Source: Bacteroidales bacterium
Lineage (GTDB): Bacteria; Bacteroidota; Bacteroidia; Bacteroidales; ML635J-15
NCBI GenBank assembly: GCA_016937855.1
Contig: JAFGVU010000195.1
Location: 42,906-106,905, forward strand
Reading direction: 5' to 3'
Length of the DNA stretch: 64,000 bases
Below, in pieces: positions 18,815 through 27,715 of this stretch. The notes under the pieces are model-generated. The model was not told where the DNA came from. It did no database searches and was given only the letters and a program-made list of their open reading frames with translations. Position numbers and translations under genes: made by a program. The first letter of the stretch is position 1; the number at the start of each line of letters is the position of its first letter.

Positions 18815-19921
18815 ATGAAAAAGTTATTTACAATTTTAGTAGCCGTATTATTAACGGCAACAGTGTGGGCACAAGCACCACAAAAAATGAGTTATCAGGC
18901 AGTAATTCGTAACAGCAGTGATGTTTTAGTTACTAATACCCAAGTTGGAATGGAAATAAACATCCGCCAAGGTTCACAAACTGGAACCATTGTTTATACC
19001 GAAACGCAAACCCCAACAAGTAATGCCAATGGCTTGGTAAGTATTGAAATAGGTGGCGGTGCAGGTTTTAACACCATCGATTGGGCAAACGATACTTATT
19101 ATATCGAAACCAAAACCGACCCAACAGGAGGAACAACATACACTATAACAGGCACAAGCCAATTATTAAGTGTGCCTTATGCTTTGCATGCAAAAAGTGC
19201 TGAAAGTGTTTCAGGAACAATAACAGAAACCGACCCTATATATGTGTCAAGTCAGGCAGCGAACATTACAGAAAATGATATTTTTAACTTAAGTAATTTA
19301 TCAGGAGAAAATACTGGAGATCAGAATTTGAATTTTTTAGTTACAAAACTTGCTTTAGCTGATTCTATTGCTCAGTTGCGCAGCGAAATACAAATAGTGG
19401 CAACATATTCTGTTGGTGACTATGCACAAGGAGGTGTTGTTTTTTTCGTTGATGAAACGGGACAGCATGGATTAGTTTGTTCTAAAGAAAACCAAAACGG
19501 TGGTAGCGGTATTCGTTGGTATGCAGGTACAAATGGTGTAACACAGGCACTAGGTGATGGATTATATGCAGGCGAAGCAAATACAGCAATAATTATTGCA
19601 GCGCAAATAGCTATTGGAGATGATTATGCAACTTATGCTGCTCGGATATGCAATGAGTTGCTTGTTACCGAGGGGGATATAACATATGGCGATTGGTATT
19701 TGCCCTCTAAATATGAGCTAAATTTAATATATGAAAATAAATCGATCATTGAAGCAACTTCGCTGGCAAATGGTGGACAATCTTTTATAGAAGGATATTA
19801 TTGGTCTTCTACTGAATTTGAATACGATCTTTCGAAGGTTCAGAAATTTGATAGTACTGGTAATCAAGTTAGTGGGTTTAAAAATAGTCTATGCTATGTT
19901 AGAAGTATTCGCTCTTTTTAA
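18815..19921 (+). CDS. Secreted protein with C-terminal Lcl/DUF1566-like domain
   Basis: 368 residues with a good Shine-Dalgarno (AAGGAGGAAT) and a signal peptide (cleaved near WAQA). Residues 20-125 form a beta-rich domain (MSYQAVIRNSSDVLVTNTQV... SVPYALHAKSA) that recurs in many Bacteroidota secreted proteins. The C-terminal ~170 residues resemble the Lcl/DUF1566 lectin-like domain (YAQGGVVFFVDETGQHGLVCS... WYLPSKYELNLIY... YYWSSTE... SIRSF). Likely surface-exposed and possibly carbohydrate-binding; no T9SS tail. The first half is GC-richer than the second, suggesting a recent module fusion. Confidence 0.75.
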   Translation: MKKLFTILVAVLLTATVWAQAPQKMSYQAVIRNSSDVLVTNTQVGMEINIRQGSQTGTIVYTETQTPTSNANGLVSIEIGGGAGFNTIDWANDTYYIETKTDPTGGTTYTITGTSQLLSVPYALHAKSAESVSGTITETDPIYVSSQAANITENDIFNLSNLSGENTGDQNLNFLVTKLALADSIAQLRSEIQIVATYSVGDYAQGGVVFFVDETGQHGLVCSKENQNGGSGIRWYAGTNGVTQALGDGLYAGEANTAIIIAAQIAIGDDYATYAARICNELLVTEGDITYGDWYLPSKYELNLIYENKSIIEATSLANGGQSFIEGYYWSSTEFEYDLSKVQKFDSTGNQVSGFKNSLCYVRSIRSF

Positions 19922-20591
19922 AATTGGATAATTATCAATGGAATTTGTTCTTTTTAATCTTTTTTAATGTAAACTTATTCTATGACAAGTCAAAAAGTGA
20001 AACGTATTATTACATTTACTAAAACTTAATCAGTACAAGTCGAAGCATAACAAAAGTTTTATTTCAGCAGATGTCCTATATAGTTATGATAAATCAATAA
20101 TGTTATTGAATTTAATATTTTTATATTTAGTCTTGTATATATAGATAAATTCAAAATACGAAATGTGTAAATATTATTTCTCACAAAGAAAATACATATG
20201 AATATTTGTATTTTTAAACTTTGACTAAACATTTAACATACGCCTTAACAACTGTTTTATTGCTTATTAAATTTCGATGGAAATTTAGCAACATCAAAAC
20301 TATTGCCAAGAAGAGTTAATATCTTTTGAGAATCCCATCAAAAAGTATTAAACTAAAGTTGTTGTAAATATCTTGTAATAATGGATTTGTCGTATCTCTG
20401 TATTGTTTGGGTTGGAAATTTGGTGAGTTTTATTAGTTATAAAACATAAGGGTAGCTAATATTTTTTATAAATATTTATTGTTTGTGTTTTTGTCAGTTA
20501 ACAGAAATTCTTTAACCTTTTTTCATGTTTTTCTTTTGATTTGATGTAATTTTTATATATTTACATTTCGTTACATTTAATTTATTAAAGC
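19922..20591 (+). other. Long non-coding leader upstream of susC
   Basis: 670 bases without a supported gene, strongly AT-rich, with stops in all frames. Apart from a promoter-like pair just before susC (20535-20563) I see no terminator hairpin, repeat or recognisable riboswitch. Confidence 0.5.
20535..20563 (+). promoter_or_regulatory. Possible susC promoter
   Basis: TTTG at 20535-20538 and TATATTTA at 20556-20563 (one mismatch to TAnnTTTG), with 17 bases between. The start codon is 28 bases further on. The spacing is on the short side. Confidence 0.35.
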
Positions 20592-23500
20592 ATGAGCAAG
20601 TTTTACAAATTTACACTGCTAAGTCTATTTGTTTTGTCTTATACTATTATGTATTCACAAAATGGTTCGGTTAAAGGTGTTGTTAAAGATGAATCGGGTG
20701 AGCCTCTTTATGGTACAAATGTTGTCGTTAAAGGTAAAAGCATTGGCGTTATTACCGATTTTGACGGAAAGTTTCTGGTAAATGATGTTCCTGCTGGAAA
20801 TCAGATTATTGAGTTTTCGTTTATTGGAATGAAAACGAAGGAATTTCCGGTTGTTATTGAGTCTGGTAAAGCAACAACACTTGATGTTGTTATGATCGAA
20901 GATGCTGTAGTTTTGGAGGATGTCGTTGTTATTGGATATGGACGTCGTCAAAAACGAGACGTTACCGGTGCAATTACCTCAATTAGCTCCGACGATTTGG
21001 GCGATGCTGTTCTTCCAAGTTTAGAAACCAGTATGCAAGGTCGTGCTGCCGGTGTTCAGGTAACGACTTCTAATGGGATGGCAGGTTCCTCAATAAATGT
21101 TAAAGTTCGTGGAACAAACTCCATTTCAGCAGGCTCGCAGCCATTGTATGTAATTGACGGAATTCCTGTGTCAAATGGCGATTTTTCCGCAAATAATACA
21201 GGTTCAGGTTTTAATGCCTTGTCTGATTTAAATCCAAACGATATCGAATCAATTCAGATTTTAAAAGATGCTGCTGCTGCCTCCATTTATGGATCTAGAG
21301 GTGCAAACGGTGTTGTTTTGATTACAACTAAAAAAGGAAAAGCCGGTAAAACAAAGTTTAATATTAATTACTATTCGGGCTTTACCGAGGCTGCTAATAG
21401 ATTAGACCTTTTATCGGCAGAAGAACATCTTGCATTACGTGATTCTGCTCGAACAAGACGAGGGCTAGAGCCTGAGAATCCAAGTGCTGTAATTTATACA
21501 CCTTCAAATGGCGCATCAATTACACGTGAGCAAGCTGATAGTATTGCAGCACTCGGGGGAACTGATTGGATCGATCAAGTGTTGCGTCGTGGATTTGTTC
21601 AGGAATTAAATGCATCTGCTCAGGGGGGTAACGAAAAAACTATTTTCTATATGGGTATGACTTATCGTGACGAAGAAGGTTTTGTTATTGGAAACTCTTA
21701 TGACAGATTAAGTGGTAGAATAAATGTCGAAAACAAAGCAACTGATAAATTAAGCCTTGGGACAAACATGTCGGTCTCATACAGTAAAAATAAACGAGTA
21801 CCCACAGGTGATGCCGGCGGATTAGGTATTGCGCAACAAAAACTCCCATATTTGCCGGTTTATAATCAAAACGGAGACTATTACGACCCATACAATAATC
21901 CGTTATGGCAGTTGGAAAACTGGAATTTTCAGGCTAACACCTTTAGATCTATATCAGGTTTGTTCCTTAATTATGAAATTACTGATAATTTCTCTTTCCG
22001 ATCAGAATTTGGTGTCGATTTTATGAATTTGTCCGAAGATGAGTTCCGTTTTAGGAATACACAGGACACAGGCTCTGTTTCTTCAGCGTGGGACAGACGC
22101 ACAAATGTTTTTAATTATACAACTAATAATTATTTTACCTACAACTCAAAAATTGGAGAAAATCAGGAGGCAGATTTTACTCTTGGGCATTCATATCAGC
22201 GTTCAAATACCAGTGGAGTAGGACTAAATGGGTGGAATTTTCCTAATGATAATCTTACAAGTCCCGGCTCTGCCGATCCAAGCGATATGACAGGATACAG
22301 CTACTCAACAGCTTTTGCTTTCGATTCGTACTTCTTTCGTGTAAACTACAAACTAAATAACAAATATTTAGCTGGATTTAGCATTAGAACTGATGGATCA
22401 TCAAGGTTTGGGCAAGAAAATAGATATGGTACATTCCCTGCCGTATCGGTTGGGTGGATAATGAGTGACGAAGATTTTATTAAGGATATCGAATCTATAA
22501 GCTTTCTAAAGGTAAGAGCAAGTTATGGTTTGACAGGAAATGCAAATATAGACGATTATGCACATTTAGGATTTTACTCTCCTGTTGGAGGATATAATGG
22601 AGCTGCTGCAATTGTGCCATCAACTCTATTAAATCCTTATCTTAGTTGGGAAAAATCAATTATGCTCGATTTAAATATCGATTACGGATTTTTCAATAAT
22701 CGAATTAGTGGGAGTTTAACATATTATAATAAAAAGAGCTCCGATTTATTGTTGCAGGTTACTCTTCCTTCATCTTCAGGGTATTCTAAAATTTGGCAAA
22801 ATATTGGTGCTCTAACTAATAATGGTGTCGAATTCGATTTAAATACACACAATATTCAGGGCGATTTTAAATGGTCAACTAATTTTAATATTGCATTTAA
22901 CCAAAATGTTGTAACTGATGTTGGAGGCTTACCTCCGGATGCTTTCGATAATAAAGCGGGTGGAGATGCAAGAGTAATTTTAGACTATCCGGTTGGTATT
23001 GCTTACCTTGTTGAGTGGGCAGGAGTTCAACAACAAGATGGCGAAATTGCTCTTTGGAATGTTGATGGAACACCGGTTTTAGATACTGAAGGTAATCAAC
23101 AAACTGCTTTTGTGCCTGCTGGTACGGAGCTGTATTTTGATATAAACGGTAATCTTATGACTTATGCAAACCCAACAGGCGATTTTTATGGTGATAACCG
23201 TAAACCTTCAGGAAGTCCATTCCCAAAAGTTGTTGGAGGTATTACAAATACATTTTCTTACAAAGGGTTTGATCTTAGTTTCTTGTTTATTTATCAATAT
23301 GGGAACACAATTTATGACGATCAGGCAAAACGGATGATTGGCGATTATACTTCAATAGCACAACGTCCAGATATTCTTGATGCATATTCTGAAAATAATA
23401 TCGACACAGACGTTCCGGGTTTAAATGAGTATTCAACTTATGTTAATTCGACCAGATTCTTATATGATGCATCTTTCCTGCGACTTAAAAACTTATCGCT

Positions 23501-23729
23501 GGGATATAGTTTTAGTAAGCAAGTTTGTGACAAAATGCATCTTGGAAGTTTAAGAATCTATATCTCAGGAAATAATTTGTGGACTTTAACAAATTATCCC
23601 GGTTGGGATCCGGAAGTTATTCGCAATACTAGTGCATCTGACCCCGATTCAAATGTGTCGTTTGCAGCTCCTTCGTTTGCTACTCCTCAAGCTAGAACTA
23701 TTATTGGAGGTATTCAAGTTTCATTTTAA
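20592..23729 (+). CDS. susC: SusC/RagA-family TonB-linked outer-membrane transporter
   Basis: 1045 residues: signal peptide, a CarboxypepD_reg-like domain at about 24-110 (GSVKGVVKDESGEPLYGTNV), and the plug domain at about 125-235 containing SMQGRAAGVQV, VRGTNSISAGSQPLYVIDG and AAASIYGSRGANGVVLITTKKG. A 22-strand barrel with terminal aromatic residue (QVSF) follows. It imports a glycan or peptide with its SusD partner, powered by TonB. No glycoside hydrolase, peptidase or dedicated regulator lies beside it, so the substrate is open. Confidence 0.96.
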   Translation: MSKFYKFTLLSLFVLSYTIMYSQNGSVKGVVKDESGEPLYGTNVVVKGKSIGVITDFDGKFLVNDVPAGNQIIEFSFIGMKTKEFPVVIESGKATTLDVVMIEDAVVLEDVVVIGYGRRQKRDVTGAITSISSDDLGDAVLPSLETSMQGRAAGVQVTTSNGMAGSSINVKVRGTNSISAGSQPLYVIDGIPVSNGDFSANNTGSGFNALSDLNPNDIESIQILKDAAAASIYGSRGANGVVLITTKKGKAGKTKFNINYYSGFTEAANRLDLLSAEEHLALRDSARTRRGLEPENPSAVIYTPSNGASITREQADSIAALGGTDWIDQVLRRGFVQELNASAQGGNEKTIFYMGMTYRDEEGFVIGNSYDRLSGRINVENKATDKLSLGTNMSVSYSKNKRVPTGDAGGLGIAQQKLPYLPVYNQNGDYYDPYNNPLWQLENWNFQANTFRSISGLFLNYEITDNFSFRSEFGVDFMNLSEDEFRFRNTQDTGSVSSAWDRRTNVFNYTTNNYFTYNSKIGENQEADFTLGHSYQRSNTSGVGLNGWNFPNDNLTSPGSADPSDMTGYSYSTAFAFDSYFFRVNYKLNNKYLAGFSIRTDGSSRFGQENRYGTFPAVSVGWIMSDEDFIKDIESISFLKVRASYGLTGNANIDDYAHLGFYSPVGGYNGAAAIVPSTLLNPYLSWEKSIMLDLNIDYGFFNNRISGSLTYYNKKSSDLLLQVTLPSSSGYSKIWQNIGALTNNGVEFDLNTHNIQGDFKWSTNFNIAFNQNVVTDVGGLPPDAFDNKAGGDARVILDYPVGIAYLVEWAGVQQQDGEIALWNVDGTPVLDTEGNQQTAFVPAGTELYFDINGNLMTYANPTGDFYGDNRKPSGSPFPKVVGGITNTFSYKGFDLSFLFIYQYGNTIYDDQAKRMIGDYTSIAQRPDILDAYSENNIDTDVPGLNEYSTYVNSTRFLYDASFLRLKNLSLGYSFSKQVCDKMHLGSLRIYISGNNLWTLTNYPGWDPEVIRNTSASDPDSNVSFAAPSFATPQARTIIGGIQVSF

Positions 23730-23740
23730 AACATAAAAAC

Positions 23741-25168
23741 ATGAAAAATTTAATTATAAAGTCTATCATTATTATTGTAAGCGCATTTTTCGCCTTTTCG
23801 ATTTTTACTTCATGCGAAAAATTACTCGAAACAGATTTAAATGATCGTATTCCAAATGACATGGCTATAAACAGTACTCGTGATTTACAATTGGTTCTTA
23901 ATGGAGCTTACGATGCTTTGCAATCGGGGTCAGTGTTGGGCGGAAACCCTGTGATTTATGCCGAATTGCTTTCTGATGAGACAAAAATTGGTAATGAGCA
24001 AAAACTTAACAGATTTGGGAAGTATGAAATATACACAATGACAACTTCTCCTCAAATAACCGAGATAGCCTCTTTTTGGAGCTCTGCATATTCTGCTATT
24101 AATAGAGCAAATAATGTTATATATGCTATTGATAATGAGTTAGTGGATGATGCTGATTTTGAAAAATATAAAGATCAATTAAAAGGTGAGGCTCTGTTTA
24201 TTCGCGCTGTTTGTCATTTTGAACTTGTAAGATTTTTTGCAAAACCATATAACGTAAACACTCCGGGAACCAATAGCCAAATTGGAGTTCCTTATCGAAA
24301 ATCTCCATCTATCTCTCCCGATAGTCTTAGTCTTGCAAGAGCTAGTGTTGAGGATGTTTACACAAACATAATTTTAGATTTGCAAGAATCTAAAACATTA
24401 CTCGAAAACGCAGGAGCAATGACATCCACAAGTTTTGCATCTGCTATGTCATCAACAGCAATGTTAGCAAGAGTTTGCTTTTTTAAAGGTGATTATAACT
24501 TGGCCTCAGAATACTCAAATGAAGTAATTTCAGATTCCTATTACGAATTGTCCGAGAATGTTAGCGATATTTTTAATTTGTCAGGTAATGAGTATAATCC
24601 CGAAGTGATTTTTCAAATTGTAAACATAAGTACCGACAATAGTAATAGCTTAATAGATGCTTACAGTAGGGCTAAAAATCCTTTGTTCCAAACTAATGCC
24701 GATATATATAATCTCTACGAGGAAAACGATACTCGTAGAAATTTAATTACAAAATATTTTGTAATTTACTACATAAAAAAATATGATGAATCGGTTGTTG
24801 AAGGTGAATCACAGCCATTAAACAGAGTTTATTTAAGATTGGCAGAAATGCATCTTATTAGAGCAGAATCAAATTTGATTGCAGGTGGACCAAATAATTC
24901 TGTTTATGCCTTTGATTCGTACAACGCACTTCGTCAGAGAGCATTTGACGAGAATTATGTACCCGAAACTGTCGCATTGGGTAATTTGCTTGATAGCGTT
25001 AGGTTAGAGCGAAGGAGGGAACTATGTTTTGAAGGCGACAGATATCACAACCTCAAAAGACTTCAATTACCGCTTCGAGATGATGTCGAATGGAATGCCG
25101 ATGCACCTATTTTTAAAATTCCTGCCGACGAAGTATCCGGCAATAGTTTGATGGAGCAGAATCCGTAA
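23741..25168 (+). CDS. susD: SusD/RagB-family nutrient-binding lipoprotein
   Basis: 475 residues, starting 11 bases after susC. Lipoprotein signal with lipobox FTSC (Cys near residue 28), the N-terminal SusD motif (NDRIPNDMAINSTRDLQLVLNGAYDAL), TPR-like helices, and the C-terminal motifs RLAEMHLIRAESNL, YNALRQRAF and RRRELCFEGDRYHNLKRL. It caps the SusC barrel and binds substrate at the cell surface. A 27-base stretch coding YNALRQRAF recurs, with three changes, near 25986 (see findings). Confidence 0.96.
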   Translation: MKNLIIKSIIIIVSAFFAFSIFTSCEKLLETDLNDRIPNDMAINSTRDLQLVLNGAYDALQSGSVLGGNPVIYAELLSDETKIGNEQKLNRFGKYEIYTMTTSPQITEIASFWSSAYSAINRANNVIYAIDNELVDDADFEKYKDQLKGEALFIRAVCHFELVRFFAKPYNVNTPGTNSQIGVPYRKSPSISPDSLSLARASVEDVYTNIILDLQESKTLLENAGAMTSTSFASAMSSTAMLARVCFFKGDYNLASEYSNEVISDSYYELSENVSDIFNLSGNEYNPEVIFQIVNISTDNSNSLIDAYSRAKNPLFQTNADIYNLYEENDTRRNLITKYFVIYYIKKYDESVVEGESQPLNRVYLRLAEMHLIRAESNLIAGGPNNSVYAFDSYNALRQRAFDENYVPETVALGNLLDSVRLERRRELCFEGDRYHNLKRLQLPLRDDVEWNADAPIFKIPADEVSGNSLMEQNP

Positions 25169-25172
25169 GATT

Positions 25173-25979
25173 ATGACCAATGTAGATATTATTGAGCAGG
25201 TAAAAACTGCTTTGGAAGCTTTTGCAACTGAGCATAACAGATTGTCGGGACAGCGATTTTTTAAAGAAGAGGTTTGCTTGATTGGTGTTAAATCTTCGGA
25301 TGCGAGAAATGTAGCAAAAACTTGCTACGACTTGGTTAAAGATTTTGAAAAAGAGCAGCTTTTTAACGTTTGTGAGGAGTTATGGGACACAAATTGTATG
25401 GAACTTTGTTTTGTTGCCTGTAACTGGTCGTTAAGACGAAAAAAAGAATTTATTGAAGCTGATTTTGAAGTATTTGAAAAATGGGTGAGCTCTTTCATTA
25501 CTAATTGGGCAACTTGTGATACATTTTGCAATCATAATGTTGGCGAATTTGTTATGAAATTCCCAAATTACGTTGAGAACTTAAAAATATGGGCTAAATC
25601 TCATAATAGATGGGTGAAAAGAGCCGCTGCAGTTTCTCTCATAATTCCTGCACGTAAAGGATTGTTCCACACGGAGATATATCAAATTGCAGATATACTT
25701 TTGCTCGATTCTGATGATATGGTTCAAAAAGGTTACGGCTGGATGTTAAAATCTGCTTCTCAGTATGATCAGAAAGCAGTTTTTGACTATGTGTGTTCTA
25801 AAAAATCGGTAATGCCTCGAACTGCTCTAAGATATGCAATTGAGAAGATGCCAGAGGATATGCGAAAGATTGCGATGCAAAAAAAATTCAACAAAAAAGA
25901 CTGCCAACTGACAGTCTTTTTTTGTTTGAAGAACAAAGGTTATTTCTCCTTTGATAAGTTCGAAAGATTTACCCACTGA
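25173..25979 (+). CDS. DNA alkylation repair (AlkD-like HEAT-repeat) protein, C-terminus extended through a terminator
   Basis: 268 residues; the first ~235 match the AlkD-like family: VCLIGVKSSDARNVAK, WDTNCMELCFVACNW, FITNWATCDTFCNHNVG, SHNRWVKRAAAVSLIIPARKG and MPRTALRYAIEKMPEDMRK. AlkD-type proteins are HEAT-repeat folds that remove alkylated bases. The last ~30 residues (after KIAMQKK) are encoded by a perfect terminator hairpin and the sequence beyond it. The ancestral stop has probably been lost by indel in the A-run near 25879-25886. Starts 4 bases after susD. Confidence 0.85.
   Translation: MTNVDIIEQVKTALEAFATEHNRLSGQRFFKEEVCLIGVKSSDARNVAKTCYDLVKDFEKEQLFNVCEELWDTNCMELCFVACNWSLRRKKEFIEADFEVFEKWVSSFITNWATCDTFCNHNVGEFVMKFPNYVENLKIWAKSHNRWVKRAAAVSLIIPARKGLFHTEIYQIADILLLDSDDMVQKGYGWMLKSASQYDQKAVFDYVCSKKSVMPRTALRYAIEKMPEDMRKIAMQKKFNKKDCQLTVFFCLKNKGYFSFDKFERFTH
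25893..25924. terminator. Terminator hairpin inside the 3' end of the DNA-repair ORF
   Basis: AAAAAAGACTG-CCAACTGA-CAGTCTTTTTT forms a perfect 11-bp stem flanked by A and T runs, so it can work in both directions, for the susCD operon and for the convergent MuiA-like gene. Its position inside an open frame is abnormal. Confidence 0.8.
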
Positions 25980-26014
25980 TCATCATACAACACACTTCGC
26001 CAGAGAGCTTTTGG

Positions 26015-27634
26015 CTAAAACTGTGGACACGAAATAGATCTGTACTGCTTTGTATTAACTCTGTAATTCTTAGGATATTTTACATTATAATCGAATGAAA
26101 ACTTCTTAGATTCGGCCGGTTTTAACTTTGTTGTCCAGGTGATTTTTCCTGTCACAGGATTATATTCAGCTCCTGATAGTTCTCCAATACTAACTTCAAT
26201 TTCACTTTCACGACTTATAGGAGCCTGATCAATAATTTTTAATTCTACTTCAACTTTTCGATTATTTTTAACTAAAATGTCGTAAGCAAAACTCTCTTTT
26301 CTGCTGTTTCCTAATAAGCTCTTTTTTGTAAACTCCTCGATTCTGTTACGCTTAATCGAAATTTGTTTGTCTCTTCCGAATGATAGTTCAAGTGTGTCGT
26401 TAAGAGTATTTGTGTTCAGGTGAGAAACTCCTAAATAAGTGTCCCCAAAATAAACATTCATATCACCGTCAATTAAACTCAAATCTTCCCATCCTGTAAT
26501 TTTACCTATTAAATAAACGTGTGATTCATATTTAGGAACAGCATAATAGCTAAAATCTGCATCAAGGGTGTATTTTGTAACATCAATTGTGTAAGGTTTT
26601 CCGTTGTCCGGGATATTATATTTCTTCTCAATAGGGAATTCGACACTTATCTCAGATACTGTTACAGTACTGTATGCAATATTCTCGTCCATCACCTGAT
26701 ATTGTGCAGCCTCAAATTGACGATACTCATTTTTTATTGCATTATTGTAAATTCCGGCTTTTGAGTTATCTCCGGTAAAACCTAAATCCCAGGTAGAAAT
26801 AGTAGGAGCCGAAGCGCCTTGTAAAGGATCGCCGGTAGATAAAATCATGTCAACCGATTGCCATGGAATGCCTGTATTATTAAAAACTTTAGCCTTATAT
26901 CTCATCTCTACAGGTTCGCCAATTTCTTTGGCTTTTAAGTCATAAGCTGGAGCCCAGCCGCATTTGCCCGAAATGTAACTAATGTCGAAACCTGCTGTAA
27001 TTGAAGATTCAGATTCATACTCAATTACAATCTTTTTAAATTGCATATTGTTTTTTATGATTATATCAGACTTTCGTTTATCAATATTGTTTATTAAATC
27101 GTTTTCGATTTGAATGGATTTGTTTAATTCTGTAACTTTGTCAGAAACAGCCAAATTCCTCTCCCTATAATAAGTTGAAGCAGTTTTTAAATCAGGAATA
27201 TTTACCCCTGAATTAGCTCCTCCAATAGAAATATTATTTCTCAAATAATCCATTTCCGATTCGTAAGAGTTCTTTTGATTTGTCAAATTTGTAATCTTTT
27301 GTTGAATCAACTTTATCGAATCGTTCATTCTTTTTATTTCCGGAAACTCTTTTTCTGCATCTTGATAATAGTCAACTACTGAGAGCGATAGTATTTCAAC
27401 TGAATGTTTGTTCGATATCTGCACACTATTTGCAACAGCATGCGGACTAATACACTTGATCTCAAATTCACCACGACCTTTTTCTAATTTAATGCTGGAT
27501 GTCGCTTTAACTTCTGCACCATAAAGATATACGGTCACTTTTTCGATCTTAGCATTTGTGCTATTTGCATTTTGACTAATGCATAACATTGGCAAAAAAG
27601 ACAATGCCAAACTAAAAAAAACTAGCTTTTTCAT
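26015..27634 (-). CDS. DUF4139/DUF4140 protein (mucoidy inhibitor MuiA family)
   Basis: The ATG at 27634 starts a signal peptide (MKKLVFFSLALSFLPMLCISQ), preferred over the track start at 27661. It has the DUF4140 N-terminal domain (KVTVYLYGAEVKATSSIKLEKG), a coiled-coil middle (about residues 95-175) and the C-terminal DUF4139 domain (YISGKCGWAPAYDLKA... WQSVDMILSTGDP... ITWTTKLKPAESKKFSFDYNVKYPK). Secreted, function unknown. The end (after NYRVN) is a few residues longer than I would expect, where the frame runs into the SusD-like scrap. Confidence 0.86.
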   Translation of the reverse strand: MKKLVFFSLALSFLPMLCISQNANSTNAKIEKVTVYLYGAEVKATSSIKLEKGRGEFEIKCISPHAVANSVQISNKHSVEILSLSVVDYYQDAEKEFPEIKRMNDSIKLIQQKITNLTNQKNSYESEMDYLRNNISIGGANSGVNIPDLKTASTYYRERNLAVSDKVTELNKSIQIENDLINNIDKRKSDIIIKNNMQFKKIVIEYESESSITAGFDISYISGKCGWAPAYDLKAKEIGEPVEMRYKAKVFNNTGIPWQSVDMILSTGDPLQGASAPTISTWDLGFTGDNSKAGIYNNAIKNEYRQFEAAQYQVMDENIAYSTVTVSEISVEFPIEKKYNIPDNGKPYTIDVTKYTLDADFSYYAVPKYESHVYLIGKITGWEDLSLIDGDMNVYFGDTYLGVSHLNTNTLNDTLELSFGRDKQISIKRNRIEEFTKKSLLGNSRKESFAYDILVKNNRKVEVELKIIDQAPISRESEIEVSIGELSGAEYNPVTGKITWTTKLKPAESKKFSFDYNVKYPKNYRVNTKQYRSISCPQF

Positions 27635-27715
27635 AATTATGATTTTTGATTTTAATAGCAAAGTTAATAAATTTACAGAAATTCATCTGTTTTAGAAAAC
27701 ATTTCTAAAAGATTA

